Positions 53,501 through 62,700 of a stretch of 64,000 nucleotides of DNA are shown in pieces. A program made the position numbers and the translations under genes. Each line of letters starts with the position of its first letter. Positions within the stretch are counted from its first letter, which is position 1. The notes beneath the pieces were generated by a model that worked only from the letters and a program-made list of their open reading frames with translations, had not been told where the DNA came from and searched no databases. Location: contig CAZWSX010000002.1 of assembly GCA_964636985.1 (NCBI GenBank), positions 372,001 to 436,000 of the forward strand, in the 5' to 3' direction. This DNA is from CAZWSX01 sp964636985 (lineage in GTDB: Bacteria; Planctomycetota; Planctomycetia; Pirellulales; Pirellulaceae).

Positions 53501-56500
53501 AGGTCCCCGCTGGTGCGACCGGCATCGTTCCGACGGTCGAGATCGAGTCGCCGCCAAGTTCCACATTCTTTTCAAACGTCGTATCTTTGCCCGAACTTGT
53601 CGTCAGGCTGCCGGCGCCCGCGACTTGCTTGCTAAGCGTAATGCTTCCCTGCGAAGCGGTGATCGCGTCGGCGCCGCCTACTGCCGTGGTTCCCGTGACC
53701 GCGACATCGCCCGTTGTCGCGGCGACAGCCCCGTCGCCGCGAAATACGAGGTTGCCGTTAATCGCCACGGAGGTCGCCGAGAGCGTCCTGCCACTATCGA
53801 TGTTCGTCGTGGCCGACGTGAATGCTGCAACGCCGCCTAGCGTGACATCGCCGACGACGACATTGATCGCATCGGTGGCTCCTGCCTTGGTGTCGATGGT
53901 GAGATCGGCGATGTCGGTGGTGAGCGGCCCAATGTTGACGGTATCGCGATGCGCGCCGCCGAGGACGTCGAGGTTCTTCGAATTGCCCGCCTTCGCACCG
54001 CTTAGCGCGACTTTGTTTCCCGTGGCCGAGTCGGAGTCGCCGACGTCGATCTGGTTCTTCGTCGCGTCGTCGATCGTTCCGCTCACCGTGACTTGATCGT
54101 TATCAGCACCGGTGAAGATGGAGCCGGAGGTTCCCGTAATCAGGACGCTATCCGCGCCGTCGTTCGTCGTGATGGTGCCGACGAGTTTGCCATCCACCTG
54201 AACCAGATCGTCGCCAGCGGACGTGCTAATGGCTCCCTCAATCTGTCCGCTTGTATCGACCCAAACGACATCGTGGCTGCCGGTTGTGGCTTGGGTGACA
54301 ATATTCTGAACACCCCAGAGGTTGACGATCGCGGTCGGCAACGGGCTAAGCGGCGTCGAGGTATAAGCAGTCGCGTCGAACGTGTATCCGCTTCCTCCTT
54401 TGCCCGCTGTAAAGCCATTGATGTAGACGCCCGATCCCGTCGGCGAGGTGAAGATGTAGTCCGCCTGTGTGGCGTCGATGGTTTCTATATTCGTGAACGA
54501 ACCGACCGCGCCAACGACATCACCAAGATTGAGGCTGGCATCGAAATGGATGGTCGGCGTAGTCAAGGCGGTTACGTCGAGCTTGTCACCCTGCGGCGAC
54601 GAATGCGATCCGCCGTCGATCTTCCCCGCCACCGAGCCTCCGCTTCCGACGACGATCGTATCGTCCCCACCGAGCCCCGAGATGTTTCCGCTGAGCGCGG
54701 CGTTGACGTTGAACAGGTCGGCCGCGGCATCGCCCGCCAGATTCTCGATCCCTGTGAACGCGAACACACCCGTTGCGTTCCCGGCATTGGCGGCCGACAC
54801 ATTGAACGTTGCGCCAGCGGCTTTCTTCACGGTGAGAGTATCGCCCGCGGCGCCGTTGCTGCCTCCGTCCACGGTCCCAGCCACCGAACCAGCGTTGCCG
54901 ATGACGATCGAATCGTTCCCGCCAAGCGCCAAGATATCGCCGCTCAGCGCGGCGTTGACGTTAAACACGTCAGCCCCGGCATCACCCGTCAGATTCTCAA
55001 TGCCGGTAAATGCAAACACTCCCGTCGCGTTCCCGGCGTTCGCGGCTGTCACATTGAATGTCGCGCCAGCGGTCTTCTTTACCGTGAGCGTATCGCCGGT
55101 CGTGTTGCTGCCGCCGTCCACAGTTCCGCCCACTGAACCGGCGTTGCTTACGACAATCGAATCGTTCCCGCCGAGCGCCGTGATATTGCCGCTGAGCGCG
55201 GCGTCGACGTTGAACTGGTCGTTCCCCGCGTCACCCGTCAGATTTTCGATGGCGGTAAACGCGAAGACTCCGGTTGCGTTGCCAGCGTTGGCCGCCGTCA
55301 CATTGAATGTTGCGCCAGCGGCTTTCTTGACCGTGAGTGTGTCGCCCGTAGTATTGCTGCCGCCGTCGACGGTCCCGCCCACTGAGCCGGCGTTGCTTAC
55401 GACAATTGAATCGTTGCCGCCGAGACCCGAGATATTGCCGCTCAGCGCCGCGTCGACGTTGAAGATGTCCGCTCCGGCATCGCCTGTCAGATTCTCCATG
55501 CCTGTGAACGCGAAGACCCCTGTTGCACTCCCGGCGTTAGCGGCCGTGAGGTTGAAGGTTGCGCCAGCCGCTTTCTTCACGGTCAGTGTGTCGCCCGTGG
55601 CGCCATTGCCGCCGCCATCAACGGTCCCGCCTACCGAGCCGTTGTTCCCCACGACGATGGCATCATCCCCACCGAGGGCCGTGATGTTGCCACTCAGAGC
55701 CGCATCGACGTTGAATTGATCATTCGCCACGTCGCCCGTGAGATTCCCGATACCCATAAACGCGAACACTCCTGTCGCGTTTCCGGCGTTGGCGGACGTG
55801 ATATTGAACGTTGCGCCAGCGGCCTTCTTCACGGTGAGCGTGTCGCCAGCGTTGTTGCCGCCATCGATCGTTCCGCCGACCGAACCGCTGTTGCTAACAA
55901 CGATCGAATCATTCCCGCCTAGCCCTGTCACATTGCCGCTCAACGAAGCATCGATGTTGAACGCGTCCGCTCCGGTGTCACCTGTCAGATTCTCGACGCC
56001 CGTAAACGCGAACACTCCCGTTGCGTTCCCGGCATTGGCTGCCGTCACGTTGAATGTCGCGCCAGCAGCCTTCTTCACGGTGAGCGTGTCACCGGCATCG
56101 TTGCCGCCATCGACCGTCCCGCCGACCGAACCGCTGTTGCCAACAACGATCGAATCGTTCCCGCCGAGTCCTGTCACATTGCCGCTCAGCGACGCATCAA
56201 TGTTGAACACATCCCCTGCCGTGTCGCCCGTCAGGTTCTCCATGCCTGTGAACGCGAAGACTGCCGTTGCGTTCCCGGCGTTGGCGGCGGTCACGTTGAA
56301 CGTTGCACCGGCCGCTTTCTTCACGGCGAGCGTATCGCCCGTGGTATTGCTGCCGCCGTCCACGGTTCCGCTTACGGAACCGGTGTTGCCGACCACAATC
56401 GAATCGTTCCCAGCGAGCGCCGAGATGTTGCCACTTAGCGCAGCGTCGATGTTGAACACATCGTTCCCGGCATCGCCCGTCAGATTCTCGATCCCTGTAA

Positions 56501-59003
56501 ACGCGAAGACTCCCGTTGCATTCCCGGCGTTAGCTGCCGTGACGTTGAATGTCGCGCCAGCGGTTTTCTTGATGGTGAGTGTGTCGCCGGTGGTGTTGGT
56601 GCCTCCGTCCACAGTCCCGCCGACCGAACCGGTATCACTGACGACAATCGAATCGTTTCCGCCGAGCGCGGAGATGTTGCCGCTCAATGCGGCGTCGATG
56701 TTGAACACGTCGGCGCCGGCGTCGCCCGTCAGATTCTCGATGCCGGTAAAGGTGACGATCCCGGCTACGTTGCCCGCGTTGGCGGCCGTCACGTTGAATG
56801 TTGCGCCAGCCGCTCTCTTCACCGTGAGCGCGTCGCCCGTGCTGTTTGCACCGCCATCGACGGTCCCGCCTACGGAACCCGCAGTGCCGATGACGATCGA
56901 GTCGTCGCCGCCGAGGCCTGAGATATTGCCGCTCAGCAAGGCATCGACGTTGAACACGTCGTTCCCGGCGTCGCCCGTCAGATTCTCGATGCTTGTAAAC
57001 GTGGGCACCCCGGTCGCGTTCCCAGCGTTGGCTGCCGTCACATTGAACGTCGCTCCAACGGCCTTTTTTACGATGAGGGTGTCCGCATCGTCGCCGCCGT
57101 CAACAATCCCCCCCACCGAACCAGCGTTGCCGATGACGATCGAATCGTTCCCCCCGAACGCGGTGACGTTGCCGGTTAGCGTGGCGTCGACATTGAACAC
57201 GTCCACGTTGTCGTCGCCAGTCAGGTTCTGCATACGATTGAACGTGCCAACGCCCACGACGTTGCCAGCGTCGAGCGACGTCACATTGATCGTCGCGCTA
57301 CCTGGTTTATGGACAACGAGTGTGTTGCCGGTGTCGTTGCCCCCGTCGAGGGTTCCGCTCAATGAACCTTGGTCTTTTACGAAGAACGTGTCGCCGGCAG
57401 TGCCACCGGTCAAGTTTCCGACACCCGTGAACGCGAACACCCCTGTTGCGGTGCCGGCATTGGCCGCCGTCAAGTTGAATATCGCGCCCGCGATCTTCTT
57501 AACGGTTAGATTGTCGCCCGCGTTGTTACCGCCATCGACGGTTCCCGACACGCTGCCGGTGTTCTCCGCGACAATCGAGTCGGCGCCGCTGCCCGTGCTC
57601 ACATTTCGCACGTTCCCGCTGACGGTGACGAGATCGGTACCACCCGCGGTGTTGATATCGAGGACAGGCACGGCGCCCACGTAGCTCGACGCGACTTTGA
57701 TCTTGTCGTTGCCGCCGTTGCCGTTGACGATCACTTGCGTGATGTTTGCTAGCGCGACCGTCGTGTTCTCGAACGTGCTTCCTGTCAGCGTGATGTTGCC
57801 GGCACTGATGCCGATCTCAGCGTCTATATCCGAGCCTGTCGGCAGATTGAACGTGAGGACACCGGCGATGTTGGTGAGATTGACCGGCGACAACCCGGCA
57901 AAGGTAACTCTCGACGTCCCGCCGGCGGAGATTGCACCGTCAAACTTCCCCGCATATTGATGCGTGGCAGCATAGGTGAGGGTCACGCCCGACGCATCGC
58001 TGAAAACGAGCGAGTCGTGATCGGCCGCACCGCCACCACCGTCAAAATCGACGACGACGTTGCTTGGCAACGCTCCGGTCACCTGCAACACATCGCTTCC
58101 CCCGCCGCCGTTGATCTTGATGTGTCCGGCGAACAACGCGGCGGCGATGCGAATCGACTTGCCTCCATCGAAGAGCGTCCAACCAGCGGGTGCCGAATTG
58201 AACGTGCCAAGATCGCCAGCGGCGTGAGTGACGACAATATCTGTCCCATCGACCTGGACAGCGTACTTGTTATTGAGGCCAGCCTGATCGGTCAGGACCA
58301 GGTCGCTGCCAACCATCTCCGCGGACGTCGACTGAACGTTCACTGGCAACGTGAATACGGTGCTCGTTCCCCCGTCTTTGTCGTACACGCGCGCATAGAT
58401 CGTTTGCGCGCCGGCGGTAGCGAAGCTGAACGACGTTGCGTTGGAAGTTGATGCCGCCGCGTAGTTGGCGGCCAGGCCCGCCATCGACGTAGCAAAGCTG
58501 AATTTCAGGGTCGCCAGGTCGGCCGATACGTCCGACCCGCCGTTGATCGTAAAGGTGCCATTCGTAAGTACAGCCAGAGTCGCTGGGCCCGTCAAACTGA
58601 CGGCCGTGGGCGAGACGTTGGTGACGGTAATATTGAACGACTGGGTTTCGCTCGACCCGCCATCGCTGTCGGCCATCACCGTGATCGAGAGGACATTCGC
58701 TCCGTCGAGCACGCTCGCATCATCAACCGACACGACCCCGGTGCTGGCGTCGATCTTGAAGGCGCTATTGGCGCTGTCGGTCAACGAGTACGTGATCGTG
58801 CCGCCGAGGTCAGACGATGCGGTGATGCCGGCCGCGTCGTTCACCAGCGCCGTCTCAGCCACCAGGTTGCTGGTGGCGTCGAGGTCGGTGATCGCCATCA
58901 CGCGCCGATCTTCGAGGCCTTCAAAAAACAACTTCCTGGCGCGGGTCTTGGAGGCTCGGCGGCGGTGTGAATCAGAACGGTATGAATCAGACTGACGGAA
59001 CAT
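50571..59003 (-). CDS. Giant secreted repeat protein (2810 aa)
   Basis: The N-terminus is basic and then carries FFEGLEDRRVMA, the LExR-type motif that opens many very large planctomycete exported proteins. Residues about 35-230 resemble a cadherin-like domain (ITYSLTDSANSAFKIDASTGVVSV) and a PKD-like domain. From about 590 to 1510 come 11 tandem 83-residue units starting NLTGD and containing GGNDSIVV, GSVGGTVDGG, DTLTVKK and ATFNVTAANAGN, flanked by two degenerate ones. They look like beta-solenoid, possibly calcium-binding, surface repeats. Later parts carry two longer repeats resembling haemagglutinin-type parallel-beta sequences. No catalytic domain is visible; adhesion or cell-surface structure is the likely role. 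Confidence 0.88.
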   Translation of the reverse strand: MFRQSDSYRSDSHRRRASKTRARKLFFEGLEDRRVMAITDLDATSNLVAETALVNDAAGITASSDLGGTITYSLTDSANSAFKIDASTGVVSVDDASVLDGANVLSITVMADSDGGSSETQSFNITVTNVSPTAVSLTGPATLAVLTNGTFTINGGSDVSADLATLKFSFATSMAGLAANYAAASTSNATSFSFATAGAQTIYARVYDKDGGTSTVFTLPVNVQSTSAEMVGSDLVLTDQAGLNNKYAVQVDGTDIVVTHAAGDLGTFNSAPAGWTLFDGGKSIRIAAALFAGHIKINGGGGSDVLQVTGALPSNVVVDFDGGGGAADHDSLVFSDASGVTLTYAATHQYAGKFDGAISAGGTSRVTFAGLSPVNLTNIAGVLTFNLPTGSDIDAEIGISAGNITLTGSTFENTTVALANITQVIVNGNGGNDKIKVASSYVGAVPVLDINTAGGTDLVTVSGNVRNVSTGSGADSIVAENTGSVSGTVDGGNNAGDNLTVKKIAGAIFNLTAANAGTATGVFAFTGVGNLTGGTAGDTFFVKDQGSLSGTLDGGNDTGNTLVVHKPGSATINVTSLDAGNVVGVGTFNRMQNLTGDDNVDVFNVDATLTGNVTAFGGNDSIVIGNAGSVGGIVDGGDDADTLIVKKAVGATFNVTAANAGNATGVPTFTSIENLTGDAGNDVFNVDALLSGNISGLGGDDSIVIGTAGSVGGTVDGGANSTGDALTVKRAAGATFNVTAANAGNVAGIVTFTGIENLTGDAGADVFNIDAALSGNISALGGNDSIVVSDTGSVGGTVDGGTNTTGDTLTIKKTAGATFNVTAANAGNATGVFAFTGIENLTGDAGNDVFNIDAALSGNISALAGNDSIVVGNTGSVSGTVDGGSNTTGDTLAVKKAAGATFNVTAANAGNATAVFAFTGMENLTGDTAGDVFNIDASLSGNVTGLGGNDSIVVGNSGSVGGTVDGGNDAGDTLTVKKAAGATFNVTAANAGNATGVFAFTGVENLTGDTGADAFNIDASLSGNVTGLGGNDSIVVSNSGSVGGTIDGGNNAGDTLTVKKAAGATFNITSANAGNATGVFAFMGIGNLTGDVANDQFNVDAALSGNITALGGDDAIVVGNNGSVGGTVDGGGNGATGDTLTVKKAAGATFNLTAANAGSATGVFAFTGMENLTGDAGADIFNVDAALSGNISGLGGNDSIVVSNAGSVGGTVDGGSNTTGDTLTVKKAAGATFNVTAANAGNATGVFAFTAIENLTGDAGNDQFNVDAALSGNITALGGNDSIVVSNAGSVGGTVDGGSNTTGDTLTVKKTAGATFNVTAANAGNATGVFAFTGIENLTGDAGADVFNVNAALSGDILALGGNDSIVIGNAGSVAGTVDGGSNGAAGDTLTVKKAAGATFNVSAANAGNATGVFAFTGIENLAGDAAADLFNVNAALSGNISGLGGDDTIVVGSGGSVAGKIDGGSHSSPQGDKLDVTALTTPTIHFDASLNLGDVVGAVGSFTNIETIDATQADYIFTSPTGSGVYINGFTAGKGGSGYTFDATAYTSTPLSPLPTAIVNLWGVQNIVTQATTGSHDVVWVDTSGQIEGAISTSAGDDLVQVDGKLVGTITTNDGADSVLITGTSGSIFTGADNDQVTVSGTIDDATKNQIDVGDSDSATGNKVALSGAKAGNSKNLDVLGGAHRDTVNIGPLTTDIADLTIDTKAGATDAINVVVGDVTLGGVAAFTSATTNIDSGRTLSATSVAINGNLVFRGDGAVAATTGDVAVTGTTAVGGADAITASQGSITLSKQVAGAGSLTTSSGKDTTFEKNVELGGDSISTVGTMPVAPAGTFAGTLTANESVKAKSITVKGDFNDMAVFHSTVTSTGGSITLGTGAAAAAKLAAVQFNDNVTASPATSDVVIWAGKTTLANGIVVNVGRNVTVNGNLDFAGDGEIDAVTGSVAVTGTTAIGGDDLITAAQNITLSGAITGPGSLTTSAGRNTKFGSLVDLGGDLNSTFGTLPAPVVGTLTAIGAVNAKSITMNGDSNDVAEFDSTVTAFDGDIAIGDSTAAAKTLAIVALLGDVEAKGTDVDVNIGASETQLGGHVTAVRDVAIQGFGNSPANGTVKVVATAGEIQIKATNGNIKLANVTNEPANQAATTIDKLTISAAQDVTLASVNLKATQSSSAPMLSVLVDQVFGDFGKLLVTDTATGLRAGAVEVKSNNGIEANYYVSAKGGLNSITFIVVNPYPTLPAVGTSYLHSQYELKLTGATFESDGLITLQSDGDLRVVNGSRLTATDTITIQSDWSQHLYDIEAGRLPFGSIIQIGAASPSDTTTIQTVKNLIIRGRGRADWYLIDPASFASIRNINLSARGGADRLKLMYRQNWQASGGPVSTVTVLGNGINTVIDIDANRDTSFARNLQFTYLAPVGFNPIVPGTGYAGVVGDDVEFRTSAIATNNTSQSFRFQDVAKYLVRAKAGSNSQATILGQLDRENFISVGNIITGGGGSDAGQLENLNDGTSRFRPRLLDVSGNIPPVTSVYPDTTLTDDFNRFGLAGVSVIRVAGGYRADDIRLDVDPRDMKVSGANSFIPVNGVPGVGSSGLVRTIIEGNGARGISSLGEGEVLQGNLQVPFSGNPKVAVSAGVSAIQNYVFGAGFDSRTNTAVPLLGGAANTLTNVRIGIGTNSDYILAAYYMVTNASGVIQQPVGPVAGGGNHTYYATTGTPNDPTDKTGSAIIVGDVVSGTINFVGGEYSERIASGDSFASNYYGITKLDVIAWLKGVFPNSSKRSAVTGAANNTGSMVAKLADINFQFVTLGPGKLPPPRS
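54483..57227 (-). repeat. Eleven tandem 249-bp coding repeats
   Basis: Units of about 249 bp (83 codons, with one- to three-codon length differences in the xxGD linker) run through the giant gene. DNA similarity between neighbouring units is high over whole segments, for example the stretch encoding GATFNVTAANAGNATGVFAFTG, while the two ends of the array are more diverged. This fits growth by recombination between central units. Confidence 0.9.
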
Positions 59004-59794
59004 GCGACACTACCGCTGACCAGGCAAAATCGAAGGCAAGATGCGGCTGTGAAACTGCAAGAACGGAATGCCGAGCCGTCGGCGACCGGAGAGGATTCAC
59101 AAACCGAACCAACCCCGTAGGTGCTTCCGTCACACTCTCTGGGGGGTGGCAAATTAGTACTTGCCAGTGTGAAAGACAGCCTAATCGGCCCAACCGGAAT
59201 ACATCGCAATGTAGTTGCGGAAGTTCAATTTCGCAACGAAATGGCGAGACAATTCGTCGTTAAGAGTCCTTCATGAGGCAACAGGGCGCGAATGACGGCC
59301 CATGAAAGCCCAGAGTCCTTGGCCAATACCGCAAAAAAGCGGCTTTTTTCGCCGTTTTTCAGGACGTCGCGCTCGTGCCTCTTGCCAGTTATTGCCAAGG
59401 GGCAAGCCGAACCGGAAGTGGTCTGCGTCGTCGCATGTGCCGGCTCGCATTAACGGCTCTCAGTTCCGACTTGGCGTGACTCAGGGAGCCTTTGATTTTT
59501 GTGAGCCCTAAAAGGATCGCCATCTTCCCCAAGCAATGATCGCCACGAAGTGGAGACGCGGCCTGAGATGTCTGGTGACTCGTAAACTTGGCACCAACGT
59601 TCGCGGACGGGAGGTTGAATTTTTGGAATCCAGCCCGATTCTTCCGCCATGACGGATGCGGTCTTGGCAGAATGGCGACCACGTTGACGTGCAATCGGCC
59701 GTTTGGCGCTTGCAGACCCCCTGCGATCTTTTCAATAATTTGATTGTCTTACAACACTCTTTAGCTGCGGGAATGCGAAGCAGAAGTACGTGCC
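59004..59794. other. Long divergent intergenic region
   Basis: 791 bases between the giant surface-protein gene (minus) and the kinase gene (plus). No frame reads like protein. An A/T palindrome (AAAAAAGC at 59333-59340, GCTTTTTT at 59342-59349) resembles an intrinsic terminator or an A-tract element. Promoters for both genes must be here. I see no tRNA or recognisable structured RNA, but the length leaves room for one. Confidence 0.6.
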
Positions 59795-62700
59795 ATGCGG
59801 AAATACGTAATCGGCGATGAACCTATTGCCGGATATCGGTTAGTCGATCGCGGCGATGGGAAAGGTCCCATCGGCCAAGGTTCCTTCGGTGTCTGCTGGA
59901 AAGCGATGGGGCCTGGTGGCGTCGCGCACGCGATGAAGATCGTCCAAAACTTGGACGGGCGGTTCGCAATCCGCGAGTGGGAATCGTTACAGGACGTAAT
60001 GAACCTGAAACATCCCAACCTCTGCCAGATCGCCGGCGTGTGGATTTTGGACGCCGACGGCAAGATCATCGACGAATCGGCAATCCGTCATGTCACCGCC
60101 TTGGCCAGGAATGAATCCCCAGTCAAAGCAACGCCGAAGTTTACAGCGACCGCCGATCCCAACTCTCATCAGGAGACAACGTGTCCTGCCCCGATGACGC
60201 TCGATGCACAAGCGAGCCTGGCGGCCCTTCAAGCTACGATGGCCCCCATCGAAGATAGCGAAGAGCCTTCGGTCGATATCAATCAGATGACCACCCCCAT
60301 CAATGCGGGACGGTCCACGCCGACCACCTCGGCCACGGGCTCCGCAGGCAAAGCGCCTCGGCCGATTGAGGGCGTGACGCTGCCGGAACTCATGCTGGTG
60401 TCGCTCATGACGCTGGGCACCCGCACGATGAAGGATCTGCTTAGCGATCTGGACGAGAACGAAAACATACCGCGCGACGAACTTCTCAGGTATTTCAGTC
60501 AAGCGGCGGCCGGACTCCAGTACCTCAATTCCGAAGGGGTCCAGCACTGCGATGTGAAGCCCGACAATTTGCTGATCGTGAACGGCGGCGTTCAGATTTG
60601 CGATTATGGTTCGGCCCTCAAGATGATGTTTCACAAGGAGGAAAAGGAGAACAAGGGAACCTCGACGGCCTACGCGCCGCCAGAACTGATCAAGCGCCGG
60701 GTGACGCTTCACAAGTCGATCGACGTCTACTCGCTCGCAATGGCCTATATCGAATTGCGGATCAAGGGCTTTCCATGGCCCAACGAGAGAATCTCGCTGC
60801 AGAACTTGCTGGCCCTGAAGGAGAAAGAGGATTTCGATCTTTCCAAGATCGATCATCTCACCGAGCCGCACAAGTTCGAAAGCGCCGTCCTGCGAAAGGC
60901 GCTGAAGGCCGATTCGAAGGAACGGTTTTCCTCGGTCCAGGAATTCTACGACGCCTTGGAAAGCGTTCCCGATCAGGAGGTGCGAGCAGAACGCGAACGT
61001 AAAGACGCGAAGACAAGGTTTTGGGTCGGGAGTCTTATCGCTGTTCTGTTACTGGCGGCCGTCGGCGGAGTCGCTTGGGCAGCGATGGCAAACTATTGGA
61101 CCCCCAAGCGAAGCGACTTTGCGGCCATGCTCGAGTTGGTCGGCCAAAAGGGGGAAGAGTTCGACGGATACGAGAAAGAACTCCAAGGCATGTTTCAGTC
61201 CGGGACCGCCGATGAGGATCATCGCGCCCAGGACATCGATGCATTCGAGAAAAAAGTCGGCGGTAGCGGACTGGACAAACGGCTGCTCTATCTCGCCGCC
61301 TGGACGAAACTCACCGAGCCAACTCCCAACGCCGAAGAGGATCATCGGACTTGCCGGGCGATTGAAGCGGCGCTTTCTCCATCGTCTCCATTTGTGGAGA
61401 TGCCGGAAGCCCTCGCGGCCTTTGGCGAGCGCCTCGACAAGCTCCTGAATAAACGGGAGAGCGAAGTCCACGCCCTCGAGCTTGCCGGTGCGGAAAACTT
61501 GGCGGCCAGCTTGCGGCGACTTGCCGTCACCATTGAAGAGCGATGCGCGTATTTTGACGCGGATGCTCAAGCCGCCCGCTTGGCCAAGGCAAATCTCGCC
61601 AAGACCGTCCTCGACGTTCGCACCAACAAAATCAAACCTGAAGAGTTGAAGGCCCTTCCCGCTTCGATTGAGAAATGGCGAAAGGATCTGGCGTCCGCAA
61701 GCAAAACAGCTTCGGGAAGTGACCCTTCGTCCGATGGCGCGACGGAAACGATTCCCGACTACGGGAAGCAGTGCGATCTCCTCGTGGCATGGGCCACTGT
61801 CAAAGTCGACCCCAGTGCGTTTCTGGCGACCGTAGGAAGTACGGGCGACATGAACGAAAGCTCCCTTAAGGCCGCCGCTGCGGAACCGACGTTCGAGCGG
61901 AATTTGAAGCTGCGGAAAGAAATCGAAGCGTCCGTGGAGTCGTTCGCGGTGACTTATCCCGACGCGAAGTCGGAACTCATGGGAAAGGCCCGCGTCGTTT
62001 TGGGCGGAGAGGCGATTTCGCGAATTGCGCTCGGTCGCGCCCAGCAGCGGTTGTCGAAAGGCCAATGGGAGGAGGCAGAATCGGAACTGGGAACGATTGA
62101 GTCGTCGGCACTGAAAGAACCGCAGCTCAGTCGAAACGAGTTGTTGCGAATCTGGTTCGACTACGGAAGCGGCAAGAAAACGGACTTCGCAGCCGACGAT
62201 TTGAATGGCGCGATCAAGGCTCGCAAAGACTGGCCTAACGAATTCAAATCGGCTGTCAGCGCTATCTCGGCCTGGGCGACCGACCCGAATCAATCGGAAG
62301 TCTCCCGCTCCAGCCAATTGCTCGACGCCTTGAGTGACAAAAGTGCCGGCAGCCAGGCAGCGGCAAACGACCCGTTGTCCGACTGCGAACGTGTGGCGCG
62401 AGAATTTCGACTGAATCGGCTGCTCAAAGATGGCGACCCGGCCTCGAAGTTTTCCATCTTGGCAAAAGACGCGGCGTTCCTCTTCAAGACTCCTTCGATC
62501 GCCGCGGAAACTCGCCAGCTTGCCGCCGCTGTTTTGTGCGACATCGGCGGAGTTGCGGCAACGCCGGAAACGTTCGTCACGAAAGAACAAGCCGACGAAG
62601 CCGCCCGGCTTCTCCGTGGCACCGATCCACGATCGCCCTACTTGGACTATGCCCTAGCCATTCATGACTTAGGCACTTCCGAAGACGCTCAAATCAAGGA

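Noticed and set aside
54483..57227. Tandem repeats considered as a CRISPR array or satellite
   Set aside because: Units are 249 bp, keep one reading frame and vary by whole codons. There are no short repeats with unique spacers.
54469..57684. Two long plus-strand open frames (416 and 648 codons) opposite the repeat array
   Set aside because: They are antisense shadows. The minus-strand frame has the recognisable protein repeats and continues uninterrupted for 2810 codons, while the plus frames merely repeat the same Pro/Ala/Ser-rich reverse-frame pattern with no domain.
59389..59694. Minus-strand ORF of 101 codons upstream of the kinase
   Set aside because: The composition is noise-like, other frames are equally open and no ribosome binding site or motif is seen.
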